From NCBI GenBank assembly GCA_947179295.1, contig CAMXAZ010000006.1, positions 1-64,000 of the forward strand: a stretch of DNA of 64,000 bases, written 5' to 3'. Below the pieces are notes generated by a model. It ran no database searches, was not told the origin of the DNA, and saw only the letters and a program-made list of their open reading frames with translations. Each line of letters opens with the position of its first letter. The first letter of the stretch is position 1. The stretch comes from an uncultured Muribaculaceae bacterium. Lineage in GTDB: Bacteria; Bacteroidota; Bacteroidia; Bacteroidales; Muribaculaceae. The translations under genes were made by a program, and so were the position numbers. Below are positions 1-8,025 of this stretch, one piece after another.

Positions 1-53
1 TGAGGGTTTGTTATGCCATATAACATTTTTTCAATTCTAATTTTAAACAGTTT

Positions 54-1094
54 CTAAGATAATTCAGCTAATATCACACGACTTGCATTGACATCGTTGT
101 AGATTTGTTCAAGGAGTTGTCCGTTTACAAGCGATTTACGATTAGGACAAAAAAAGCCGTTGTGCGTTTCGGAAGCGCAGTAAACCATACTGCCATTAAA
201 CGAAATCATAAGCTCCCGCCCAAGCATATGTCGCAGTTTTGTTATACGTCTCATCATTGCAGGGGTCAGAATCTTCCGTGCTTCAATCTCGTCGTCCGCA
301 TAAACCGCAAATAATTTCTCAAATTCAGGGTCTTCAAGTATTACAAGTCTTGCATCATTCTTTTTTCGGAAAGCTTGTATTCCATGAGCAAGGTAGCCTA
401 TTTTATCTTCCAGATTATCTGGCAGAATTATTACCGAACCTTTAGGATTTAATGACGAATCATGGTAGCCGAACATTCCTCGAAAACTATGAATCGAACT
501 TTCTATTGGCTTTCCGAAAATCGGAAGGATTATCGAACGATAGACTATGGCAATGAAACCCAATATTGGAATCTGAGACATCATTTTTGCAGCTTTATAA
601 GAAGTCACTCCAATATCATAGACTGCTAGACCTCCGTTGCTATCTTTAAACTCGATACACCCGTATTCAGCGTGGGTGAGTTGTTTGTCATTATCATCCA
701 GAATATCAAACAGGCTGCTTTCAGCAAGCACTTTGCGCGGAATGGATTTGTTGGATGTAAAAACTGCATCGGGAAACATTTTTAGAATAATATCCCTCAT
801 GAGACTACGTTCGCGTGACGTACAATCCGATAGACTGATGTTCAATAAATAGAGTAAGGCGCAGAATGCAGCAAACCCTACTATAAAATATATCCATACA
901 TTGCTTCCCTGACAATAATTTACATCCCATCCGAAAAAAGCGGAATAAAAGCAATATGCCATCCAACACAACATCAAGGAATGAACCACGCATGTAAGGC
1001 ATCTGACTGTAATCTTCAAGCGATTGATGCGCTTAAATCTTTCAAAGAACACCTTTGACAAAGCGTCAAAGTCGATTTGATGAGTTTCCTTCAT
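54..1094 (-). CDS. DUF3137-family membrane protein
   Basis: A 346-residue membrane protein of unknown biochemical function. Two hydrophobic segments lie near residues 38-55 and 67-84, and a third hydrophobic stretch near 175-190. The C-terminal half carries the DUF3137 signature: an FRGMFG segment, then a block around LEDPEFEKLFAVYADDEIEA and ILTPAMM. DUF3137 proteins commonly sit next to lemA, as here: the start codon overlaps the stop of the upstream lemA gene (ATGA, 4 bp). It is the last gene of a four-gene minus-strand operon beginning near 3133. The family assignment is confident from motif and context; the role, probably in the envelope, is unknown. Confidence 0.85.
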   Translation of the reverse strand: MKETHQIDFDALSKVFFERFKRINRLKITVRCLTCVVHSLMLCWMAYCFYSAFFGWDVNYCQGSNVWIYFIVGFAAFCALLYLLNISLSDCTSRERSLMRDIILKMFPDAVFTSNKSIPRKVLAESSLFDILDDNDKQLTHAEYGCIEFKDSNGGLAVYDIGVTSYKAAKMMSQIPILGFIAIVYRSIILPIFGKPIESSIHSFRGMFGYHDSSLNPKGSVIILPDNLEDKIGYLAHGIQAFRKKNDARLVILEDPEFEKLFAVYADDEIEARKILTPAMMRRITKLRHMLGRELMISFNGSMVYCASETHNGFFCPNRKSLVNGQLLEQIYNDVNASRVILAELS

Positions 1095-1657
1095 TTCTCA
1101 AACATTTGTGCGACATTTATATCGCGCATATTTTCAGGAGGAATCTCTATCAGCTCTTCTTCCTGAAAATTCCTCCATGACACGAAGATTGAAGAGGGAA
1201 ACATCTCAATACAGTTGTTATAGTCTGTTACTGCAGCATTATATGTTCGCCTAATAGCCTGCAATTCACACTCCATGTCAATTATACTTCTCTGCAGTTC
1301 CATAAATTGGCCGTCAGCCTTCAACGCAGGATAATTCTCTACAGCGACATTCAGACGTGAGAGTAGAGATGATATTTCATTTCCATCGTCAATCTGCTGT
1401 CTCTCGGAGTCAAACATTGATTGAGAGCGGAGTTCCGCTATGCGTGTCAGTGTTTCATTTTCATGAACCATATATGCTTTGACAGCACTGATGAGATTTG
1501 GTATCATGTCGTTGCGCTGCTTGATTGCGACACAGATTCCGCTACGGCACTGCCTGACGCGATTTCGTTTCGCAATCAGGCTGTTGTTTGTAAACATTGC
1601 CCACAACATGATTATGAGCAAGACTATTAAAACCGTTATAACAAAAGTCATTACCAT
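1091..1657 (-). CDS. lemA: LemA family protein
   Basis: A 188-residue LemA-type protein: one N-terminal transmembrane helix (about residues 3-22), then a predicted all-alpha cytoplasmic domain with the family's conserved start (AKRNRVRQCRSGICVAIKQR) and the DMIPNLISAVKAYMVHE segment. LemA proteins are widespread, of unsettled function, and often paired with DUF3137 or TPM-domain partners. The start is ATGGTAATG, so translation may begin at 1657 or 1651; either way it overlaps or abuts the upstream gene's TAA stop, which indicates translational coupling. The downstream DUF3137 gene overlaps by 4 bp. Confidence 0.92.
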   Translation of the reverse strand: MVMTFVITVLIVLLIIMLWAMFTNNSLIAKRNRVRQCRSGICVAIKQRNDMIPNLISAVKAYMVHENETLTRIAELRSQSMFDSERQQIDDGNEISSLLSRLNVAVENYPALKADGQFMELQRSIIDMECELQAIRRTYNAAVTDYNNCIEMFPSSIFVSWRNFQEEELIEIPPENMRDINVAQMFEK

Positions 1658-2592
1658 AAATAAGATCTTTTATGAACTGAGATGACCTTACCGTTTTGCA
1701 GGCCTATAGTGTAACCTTCGGGATATTGCCATATGTCGGCAGGTTTCCCTTTAAAAGAGGTCTGCTCTTTTTTTATAGGATTGCCGAGCGATTCAATAAG
1801 CATTTCTTTTGACATCCCCTCGATGATATGCGTGAACGCAATTCTTTCACCATAATCCTTTCCGTAACGTTTAATAAGACTGTCCAAGCGTTCTTTAGAT
1901 ACGAATCCGGCTACGATATGTCCGTAAGGCATGCCTTTTAAACGTTGACCATCGTTGTCTTCAAGAATAAGGTATGCCCCGTTGTCGTGCAATTCAATGC
2001 CCATGTCAACAGCTTTATACTCTGCACCTTCTGATGTTTGCAATATGTTGCCGCCAACCAGTCCTACTCGTTTGCCAAGCGCATAGAATGTTTTGCCGAC
2101 ATGCAGCTGCTTCATTTTTTCATAATTTCCGATGCAGATAAAGTTATTTGTAGTCGCTATACTCGGCAGATAATATATTTCATCGCCAGTCTTTTGCTCT
2201 TTAAGCAAAAGACAATATCTAGAATTTTGTTTACAAAAAACTTTTAATACGTCGAAGTACTTACCAACAACAGCATTCGGTGACGTATTGCCGACCCGTT
2301 CATTCATTGCATGATAAACCTTGCTGTTTCCCTTAAGCGGATTGGCAGTATAAAAAGCATCTACATATCCGCTCGCATCATTCTTCATGCCTTGAAAAAA
2401 CAATGTCTGACCGGGAAACTTAGGATAATTATCATATGACTGATGAAAGGGTGCAAGACTGTCATATGGAACGGCATTTTCCAGTGAATATTCAACTATA
2501 CCGTCTCCCGCCTCTATGATATTCAGTTGAGCGTGAATCACTGACGCCGATAACGACGTTATCGCCGACACAAATAAAAAGGGAATCCTCAT
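1651..2592 (-). CDS. exported protein of unknown function
   Basis: A 313-residue protein with a signal peptide (about residues 1-21, ending in VIHA before QLNI). The mature part has no domain I recognise. Its last 60 residues (GMSKEMLIESLGNP, then a KPADIWQYPEGYTIGLQNGKVISV-type end) resemble the SmpA/OmlA-like pattern in which a small domain reports on a two-residue input, but this is only a similarity of shape. It lies 4 bp after the 178-residue gene and overlaps the start of lemA, so it belongs to the LemA/DUF3137 operon. It may be a periplasmic partner of that complex; this is inferred from position only. Confidence 0.8.
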   Translation of the reverse strand: MRIPFLFVSAITSLSASVIHAQLNIIEAGDGIVEYSLENAVPYDSLAPFHQSYDNYPKFPGQTLFFQGMKNDASGYVDAFYTANPLKGNSKVYHAMNERVGNTSPNAVVGKYFDVLKVFCKQNSRYCLLLKEQKTGDEIYYLPSIATTNNFICIGNYEKMKQLHVGKTFYALGKRVGLVGGNILQTSEGAEYKAVDMGIELHDNGAYLILEDNDGQRLKGMPYGHIVAGFVSKERLDSLIKRYGKDYGERIAFTHIIEGMSKEMLIESLGNPIKKEQTSFKGKPADIWQYPEGYTIGLQNGKVISVHKRSYLW

Positions 2593-2596
2593 TTTG

Positions 2597-3133
2597 TTAA
2601 TCTTCGACAGGGATATTATTCTTTTTCGCCCAATTATCCATAAAATCTACAAACTTCATGAATTCCGGGATGTTGTCATTGCCGCACACATCTTTTTTCA
2701 AACAATCAAGGTCATAGAAGTTATCGGAATTTTTCTCATTATCAAAATAGACGCGAACGCCAGAATTTGACCCTTTTTTGAAAAGAAATAAATGATCAAC
2801 GGTACCAAGGTCAATGACTACCATTTCCTGATTGTCAGGCATAACCAACTCTCCGTGGAGAAGTTTCACGGGGACAACCAAAATTTGGTCAGAGTTATAG
2901 GCGAATATTCGGTTAATGTCATATTTAGCCATAACCCAACCATAGGCCATCATAAAGCTATTGGGATTATAGCCATTGATAGTCTGACAAAGATAATCTT
3001 TCATAGCCTCCCCTGCGGTACGACCTTCCACGACTCCCTCGGTACGTTTTGCAATCTTGCCGCGCAAAACGAACATGAAAACCAAATAGGCAACAACGAT
3101 AGCAGCAATGATGAAAAGATAAGATGTGTTCAT
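2597..3133 (-). CDS. small membrane-anchored protein of unknown function
   Basis: A 178-residue protein with one N-terminal hydrophobic helix (about residues 4-23) followed by a basic cluster (RGKIAKR), so the remaining 150 residues are probably cytoplasmic. The soluble part looks like an alpha/beta fold with beta-strand blocks around ILVVPVKLLHGELVM and EMVVIDLGTVDHLFLFKKG. No family recognised. It is the first gene of the operon that continues with an exported protein, lemA and DUF3137. The only nearby promoter-like element is the -7 motif at 3447-3454, which would give a leader of about 300 nt containing the folded element at 3220-3339. Confidence 0.78.
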   Translation of the reverse strand: MNTSYLFIIAAIVVAYLVFMFVLRGKIAKRTEGVVEGRTAGEAMKDYLCQTINGYNPNSFMMAYGWVMAKYDINRIFAYNSDQILVVPVKLLHGELVMPDNQEMVVIDLGTVDHLFLFKKGSNSGVRVYFDNEKNSDNFYDLDCLKKDVCGNDNIPEFMKFVDFMDNWAKKNNIPVED

Positions 3134-3219
3134 GATTTATTTCCATATCTTCTCTCGCTCGGCTCAGAGGAGAGATTATTTATAAAGATGCAGAAACGTG
3201 AGCCAACTATGCCACGTTC

Positions 3220-3339
3220 TAGTTTGAAGGTCCTGAGAAAACCTGTGAGCAGATGTAACAATAGCAGCCCACGCTATACGCGTGAGAACCACTATGCTAT
3301 CTCTTGCTCTGTTTACGAATTTCTCAGGTTCTCAAACTA
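3220..3339 (-). ncRNA. putative structured RNA or leader element
   Basis: The two ends form a long imperfect inverted repeat: TAGTTTGAAGGTCCTGAGAAA at 3220-3240 pairs with TTTCTCAGG and TCAAACTA at the right end (to 3339). Inside are further nested arms in the correct order: GAGCA with TGCTC, ATAGCA with TGCTAT, and an apical CACGC/GCGTG hairpin. The whole can fold into one 120-nt rod. Nested complementarity at four levels is hard to get by chance. Which strand is transcribed is not certain; the -7 motif at 3447-3454 favours minus. It could be a small RNA, a 5' leader, or a dispersed genomic palindrome. Confidence 0.5.
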
Positions 3340-3446
3340 CAAGATGAGCATAACGCTTCTTATTTTTCAATATGTCTTGGAGAGGCTATGCCAATCCAGA
3401 TGCAAATTTAATAATAAAATCCCGAATCCCAACTATATAAGCCCAA

Positions 3447-3454
3447 CAAAATTA
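3447..3454 (-). promoter_or_regulatory. putative -7 element for the lemA operon
   Basis: The plus-strand CAAAATTA reads TAATTTTG on the minus strand, matching the Bacteroidales -7 consensus TAnnTTTG. No TTTG at the expected -33 distance was found, so support is partial. It lies upstream of the structured element and the 178-residue gene. Confidence 0.35.
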
Positions 3455-3568
3455 TCACACTGCGCAATCCATAATATCCATAATATCTTCCAAATAGCAT
3501 TGGCAATGGCATGGCCCTGAATGTCATCTTTCGGTTTCAGAATGCTTCCGCAATCAAGCTTTTTGGTC

Positions 3569-4705
3569 TCAGACCGGAATCGAAAGCATGGGAATGTCTG
3601 AGTGAAACAGGAGTTTATGAGCCAGTGTGGGGTTGAACAGTCGGGCAAATATATTTTTATGTGGAGTCGGAACGACTATGAGCTCGATCTTGTTCTGATT
3701 GTCAAGGACTTTGAATTCTTCAATTTCGTTTGAATGTGACAATTGAAGTGCTTTGAATGTATAGGCCGGGTAGTTTCTGACGCAGTAGTCCTTCAGATTG
3801 TTGAGAGCCTCGGCATCGCCTTTGGACTTTTTCTTTGAAGGGATAGAGGCCAGTGTGACAGACAGAGATTGCTCCGGGAAAATTCGATAGAGGGCGTCAA
3901 GCGCAAGTATGTCCTGCTGGCGGGACGAAGCGAAGTAAACCACTTCGCGGATATCGGCCACAGACTTGAACCTCAGCGATTCGGGTACAGTGAAGATGCT
4001 TGAGCGGCATGAATCAAGGACCTCTGCGGTAACACTTCCGAGCATATCTCTCGATTGCTTGTTGGCTCCGCGAGTACCCATGACAATGAGCATTGGGTGG
4101 TGTGTCGAGGCATAGTCTGTGATGACTTCTTCCGGTAAACCTTCCGAAACTTCCGATGAGAAAATGACCGGTGGGATAACTCCGTCTTTCATTTTGTCAC
4201 GCAACAAAGTTTCAAACTCTTTCATTTGTGAATTGCCGATTTTGTTGAGCTCTTTTTCTTCCTGGATTTCCATGACAGCGTCAGCAGAAGTGTCAAATGT
4301 CATTGCATCCGTCAACTGGAGCGATGCGGTGTTTGTCAGCATCGGGTCCACATACGTATGAAGAAGTTTGATTTTCGCTTTATGTGCGGCTGCAATTCTG
4401 AATGCCATGAAACAGGCTTGTTTTGATGAATTGGAAAAGTCGATGGGAACAAGGATTTCGGCAGACCCGTCAGCGCATTCTTTCAGCGCTCCGGGGGCGA
4501 AGATCTCGATATTTTCAATCACTCTCAAAGCCAACGGCAGATCACATTCTCTGATTCTGACTCTGATGCCGGAGGATACCACCGGGGTTGAAAGGTTGAC
4601 ATTCTGTAATGTAACTTTCACTCCTTCGCATTCAAGGATATTTTTCAACTCATGTGCCTTTTCATAAGTGTGTATGGCGATTGTTATCAGACGGTCCTCC
4701 TGCAT
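3569..4705 (-). CDS. universal stress protein with N-terminal DUF2007-like domain
   Basis: A 378-residue soluble protein. Residues 5-70 (ITIAIHTYEKAHELKNILE... to ALRVIENIEIF) resemble the DUF2007 putative signal-transducing fold. Residues 82-240 form a UspA domain beginning AEILVPIDFSNSSKQA and ending with the nucleotide-binding pattern G-x2-G-x9-G-S in GTRGANKQSRDMLGS. Residues 250-378 look like a second, degenerate Usp-like domain without that motif. Usp proteins help stress survival, often binding ATP or AMP. The gene is alone on the minus strand, separated from the small HTH gene by a terminator-like hairpin. The DUF2007-Usp arrangement is less usual; I am sure of the Usp part and less of the N-terminal part. 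Confidence 0.85.
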   Translation of the reverse strand: MQEDRLITIAIHTYEKAHELKNILECEGVKVTLQNVNLSTPVVSSGIRVRIRECDLPLALRVIENIEIFAPGALKECADGSAEILVPIDFSNSSKQACFMAFRIAAAHKAKIKLLHTYVDPMLTNTASLQLTDAMTFDTSADAVMEIQEEKELNKIGNSQMKEFETLLRDKMKDGVIPPVIFSSEVSEGLPEEVITDYASTHHPMLIVMGTRGANKQSRDMLGSVTAEVLDSCRSSIFTVPESLRFKSVADIREVVYFASSRQQDILALDALYRIFPEQSLSVTLASIPSKKKSKGDAEALNNLKDYCVRNYPAYTFKALQLSHSNEIEEFKVLDNQNKIELIVVPTPHKNIFARLFNPTLAHKLLFHSDIPMLSIPV

Positions 4706-4789
4706 AGACGTTAATTTATTAAGATTTGACTATTTTATTGAAATTAAGACTGAACTGGCTGTTGTCTTCTTAAAAACAAATGGAAGAGC

Positions 4790-4817
4790 AAAAAGCCGTT
4801 GGCATAGCTGACTTTTT
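4790..4817 (-). terminator. rho-independent terminator after the HTH gene
   Basis: On the minus strand AAAAAGTC is followed by a 12-nt loop and GGCTTTTT, an 8-bp stem (one G-U pair) ending in five T. It lies 40 bp after the stop of the 86-residue HTH gene. Confidence 0.6.
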
Positions 4818-4856
4818 ACCCTTCCGAAAATGTTTTTATGCTATTTATAGATATAC

Positions 4857-5117
4857 TTAGTCTTCTTTATTCTGAGCCTGGATGATTTCAACAGCCATGT
4901 CATAGATAGTGGTGTCATCAAGAACTACTATGCCCCCATCAGGACCGGGTTCAATATGAACTCCACAATTCTTTCCGAACTCGTAATTTGTGCCGCCGAA
5001 GTAATTTCTTACAGTCTGGGGAGTGACATTGAGCTTGTCAGCGATCTGACGGATTGAACCATCAGGCAAACTGTCTTTGATGCGGCGAAGGTCGTTGAAC
5101 GAGATAGTCTTAGTCAT
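4857..5117 (-). CDS. small helix-turn-helix DNA-binding protein
   Basis: An 86-residue protein. Residues 5-42 form a helix-turn-helix (SIRQIADKLNVTPQTVRNYF) of the kind in LacI/MerR or phage-repressor-like proteins; the remainder (about 43-86) contains a glycine-rich turn (GPDGGIVVLDD) and a C-terminal helix. Small proteins like this occur across Bacteroidales as probable nucleoid or local transcription factors; the target is unknown. It is monocistronic: a 288-bp AT-rich gap lies upstream and a terminator hairpin follows. Confidence 0.75.
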   Translation of the reverse strand: MTKTISFNDLRRIKDSLPDGSIRQIADKLNVTPQTVRNYFGGTNYEFGKNCGVHIEPGPDGGIVVLDDTTIYDMAVEIIQAQNKED

Positions 5118-5308
5118 GATACTTATAGGTGTTTGGGGGTTAGTACTTTGTTTAATTAAATTGTATTGTGGTTAGAAATGTTCCACGTCACTAAATTAAG
5201 TTTTAATTTCTAATCAAACAAATAAAAACGCTAAAAATTTCTATGTTTAATAACACCTTTTTTAACTAAACTTTTTCAAAGCGGATTAACTGAGTGTATT
5301 TCAATAAT

Positions 5309-5350
5309 TAAGAGCCGACCCGATAATGAAAATTAACGAGCCGGCTCTTA
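5309..5350 (-). terminator. terminator hairpin of the Bat operon
   Basis: TAAGAGCCG and CGGCTCTTA arms (14 nt each with two mismatches) enclose an AT-rich loop, 56 bp past the batE stop. There is no strong T tract on the minus strand. The rest of the AT-rich gap to 5118 shows nothing else I can support. Confidence 0.45.
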
Positions 5351-5405
5351 TGAGGTTTGGTTTTGAGATTTTACGCCTGAAGATTCTGAAATCAGAAGCA
5401 GGTTG

Positions 5406-6188
5406 CTAAATTTTTTCTACGGCCGCAGCATTGATCCAAGCCCTGTGGGCGTTGTCAACCTGAACATCATACCAGAGTGTGCTGATCGAGTCAAAGGTCG
5501 AGCGGACTGAATCAATAATTTGCACTCGCGTTCCCTCATGGAGCAGCATTGCTTCCTGATAACGATCTTTTGGCTCACGGGGCGATGTGCTGAGAATTGT
5601 TGATGGCGCTGTCACTATGGCAACATCATCAGCCATTGCGATAGAGGCTGATCTGAGAGCCAGAAAAATGAAACATATGCAGGCTATGAAGGCAACGATG
5701 CCTCCGAAGAATCCGGTTTTGCGGACTGTTACCTGACTGGAGAATATATATGCGACTACTCCGGTAAGCGTGATGACAAAAAACGCGAATGCAAGCCATG
5801 ACCATGTGTTGGATTTAGCCGAATTAGCAACGGAGTCCAGCGCGTTTCCCATGAATGTGCCACGTTCTCCGGCCCGGTCTGCGATCTTGGAGTTGACGAA
5901 TTCCAGGTTGTTGCGGGCATCGTCAAAGGTCGGGTCGAGGCGTAGAGCTCTTTCGTATGAGAGAATAGCTTTGCCCAGTTCTCCCATCCGGTAATAGCAG
6001 TTTCCAAGGTTGTAAAGAATTTCAGCTGACGTGCCTTCTTCTTTGATGATATGCTGATATGCAGCTGCGGCTTCCTGAAAATTATCGGCTGTGTATGCTG
6101 AATCAGCCTGTTGCAGTATGTCAGAAGCCTTGGCCGGAATAACCGAGCAAAGACAGATTGCAGTCAGCAGGAATATTAGTTTTCTCAT
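5406..6188 (-). CDS. batE: BatE, TPR and SH3-like membrane protein
   Basis: A 260-residue protein: signal peptide (residues 1-21), two TPR repeats (about 28-95, with AEILYNLGNCYYRMGELGKA and LSYERALRLDP), two transmembrane helices (about 128-150 and 160-182), and a C-terminal SH3-like beta domain (about 190-260). This is the usual BatE layout. In Bacteroides the bat genes were described as contributing to aerotolerance; the mechanism is unresolved. Its ATG overlaps the batD TGA by 4 bp, and it is the last gene of the operon. Confidence 0.88.
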   Translation of the reverse strand: MRKLIFLLTAICLCSVIPAKASDILQQADSAYTADNFQEAAAAYQHIIKEEGTSAEILYNLGNCYYRMGELGKAILSYERALRLDPTFDDARNNLEFVNSKIADRAGERGTFMGNALDSVANSAKSNTWSWLAFAFFVITLTGVVAYIFSSQVTVRKTGFFGGIVAFIACICFIFLALRSASIAMADDVAIVTAPSTILSTSPREPKDRYQEAMLLHEGTRVQIIDSVRSTFDSISTLWYDVQVDNAHRAWINAAAVEKI

Positions 6189-7984
6189 CGTTTGCAGTTT
6201 TCGAGGTTATTGATGACATTGACTCCCTTTTCATAGACATTGTCCATCCGGCTTGAGCTGTCAGGAGTATAACGGGCCATTTCACAGTCGTCAAGCACTT
6301 CAACAAGTCCGGCTGTGCTTTCTTCCGAATACCCTTTTGATGCAAGCGTGGATGAGATGTTCTCGCGTGAGAGCTGTGACACAGGCATTGAAAGTTTGTC
6401 AGACAGATAGCCCCAAAGAGCCCTAAGCATTTCCTCATAGAACTTTTCGCTGTTTCCGGCTTTCATGAATGCTTCCGCGGCTTTGAGGCGTTTTTTTGCC
6501 ACTTTGCTTGCTTTGGCTGTCCGGCGGCCGGTGACGTCTGCGGAGAGTTTTGCCTGACGCCGGTTGATGGCGATAAGTGCCACAGTCAATACAAGCAGGC
6601 CGGCATACAGTCCCCAATACCAGCCTTTGGTAACGACCAATATGTGCGACTGTTGCGGGTGCTTTTCACCGAGGTAGATGTGGCGGATGTCTGAATTTTT
6701 GTTTTCGACATCTTTCTGTTCAGCAGACACCGGAGCTGACAAGCCTTTTGCCACTTTGATTGAATAGGCAGGAGTGGTGAGAGTCACATATTGTTTGGTC
6801 TGCGGATTGAAATATACAAATTTGTCACTGCCGATAGAGAAGTCTCCCACGCTTTGTGGTACGAATGTATATTCGACAGTCATAGTTCCGGAGACTTCAT
6901 TTCCGTGGACTTCGGTCTGGATATCGCTCTTGGGAGTGTACTGCTCGAATTCAGTCGGGAAATCGATTTCCGGCTCTTTGACATATTTGATATTGCCTGT
7001 TCCCTTGATTGTATAGATCAGAGTTGCAGGGTCATTGGTGCGGAAAGTGTTACCGACCATACGGCTGTCAATGCTGAATGAGCCTACTGCTCCGGTAAAT
7101 CCGTCGGGCTGAGGCTGGGGGAGGGGCAGGATGTTGAGAGAGCCGGTATTGGAACTTACTTTGATTTTTGCTTCGCGCGGCTGACGCACCTGGAACATGC
7201 CCATGTTGACATTGTCATACTGAACCACTGAGATGTCATAATTGCCGGAGTTGATGGTCAGCTTGCCACTTTTCTGCGGGAAAATTATGCAGCGTTTGAG
7301 CACGGCGGTCATATAGTTCTGCCCATTGTATGTCTCCATTTCATTGAGCGAAGGCTGAACATCCAGCTCCTGAATCAGACAGCCGTCAAACGAAGGCTGT
7401 TTCGTCGGCATGAATGATGAAATGCTGTATTTGGTATAGAGCTTGATGGTACATCCGATAGCTTCCTGCTCATAGGCGGATGACTTGGACAGGATGATAC
7501 GTACGAACACGTCATCACTGTTGACCCGGCGGCCGGCGGCTTGAGTGTCGACATCATCGACATCGACCGGGCGCTGTGAAGCAGGTTTGTCACGGTCGGC
7601 GCTCTCATGAATTGTAAAAGACACGGCTTTGGTTGAGTAGCGCTTGCCGTCAGCCATGACGGATGCGGCAGGGATAGTGTATTGTCCTGCCTTGCCAGCT
7701 TTATAGTAATAGGTATATTCAACCGAAGATGATGAAACGGCTTTGCCGTTGGTCACTTGATAGCTTTGCCGCTGAGAGACCGAAGGGCCGTAGAGAAGCG
7801 TACAGCCATTGATCTGAGAGACGTTCAGGTCTGAACCGTCGGCGTTGCTTAACCTGAAGGTGATCGGGAAGCGGTCTCCTTCATAGACGCGGGTCGGCGG
7901 CTGAACTGAAAAACTGACCTGAGCGAATACATTCTGGCAGATCAGCAGGGTCCCTAATAATATAAATAGTGAAAAACGTTTCAT
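6185..7984 (-). CDS. batD: BatD, oxygen-tolerance protein
   Basis: A 599-residue envelope protein: signal peptide (residues 1-21), several tandem immunoglobulin-like beta domains from about residue 25 to 430, one transmembrane helix (GLYAGLLVLTVALIAI, about 455-472), and a helical cytoplasmic tail. Length and order fit the BatD/aerotolerance family. BatD is thought to form a membrane assembly with the von Willebrand factor A proteins BatA and BatB. It lies 41 bp after batC and overlaps batE by 4 bp. Confidence 0.9.
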   Translation of the reverse strand: MKRFSLFILLGTLLICQNVFAQVSFSVQPPTRVYEGDRFPITFRLSNADGSDLNVSQINGCTLLYGPSVSQRQSYQVTNGKAVSSSSVEYTYYYKAGKAGQYTIPAASVMADGKRYSTKAVSFTIHESADRDKPASQRPVDVDDVDTQAAGRRVNSDDVFVRIILSKSSAYEQEAIGCTIKLYTKYSISSFMPTKQPSFDGCLIQELDVQPSLNEMETYNGQNYMTAVLKRCIIFPQKSGKLTINSGNYDISVVQYDNVNMGMFQVRQPREAKIKVSSNTGSLNILPLPQPQPDGFTGAVGSFSIDSRMVGNTFRTNDPATLIYTIKGTGNIKYVKEPEIDFPTEFEQYTPKSDIQTEVHGNEVSGTMTVEYTFVPQSVGDFSIGSDKFVYFNPQTKQYVTLTTPAYSIKVAKGLSAPVSAEQKDVENKNSDIRHIYLGEKHPQQSHILVVTKGWYWGLYAGLLVLTVALIAINRRQAKLSADVTGRRTAKASKVAKKRLKAAEAFMKAGNSEKFYEEMLRALWGYLSDKLSMPVSQLSRENISSTLASKGYSEESTAGLVEVLDDCEMARYTPDSSSRMDNVYEKGVNVINNLENCKR

Positions 7985-8025
7985 TCCTTAAATTCTCAAA
8001 TTATAAGAGGTCGTTTAATAAGGGA

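Larger units (their letters stand above)
3134..3568 (-). other. 435-bp non-coding gap with structured element
   Basis: No credible coding sequence is seen here. The gap holds, in minus-strand order, a promoter-like TAATTTTG (3447-3454), a small AAG/CTT-flanked hairpin (about 3341-3361), the large rod-like inverted repeat (3220-3339), and a short hairpin AACGTG...CACGTT (about 3196-3219). The arrangement is consistent with a long structured 5' leader of the lemA operon or with a separate small RNA. Confidence 0.6.

Noticed and set aside
2792..3520. A 242-residue plus-strand reading frame
   Set aside because: It lies antisense to the 178-residue gene and across the structured element. Its composition has no family match and its start is inside another gene, so it is a shadow frame.
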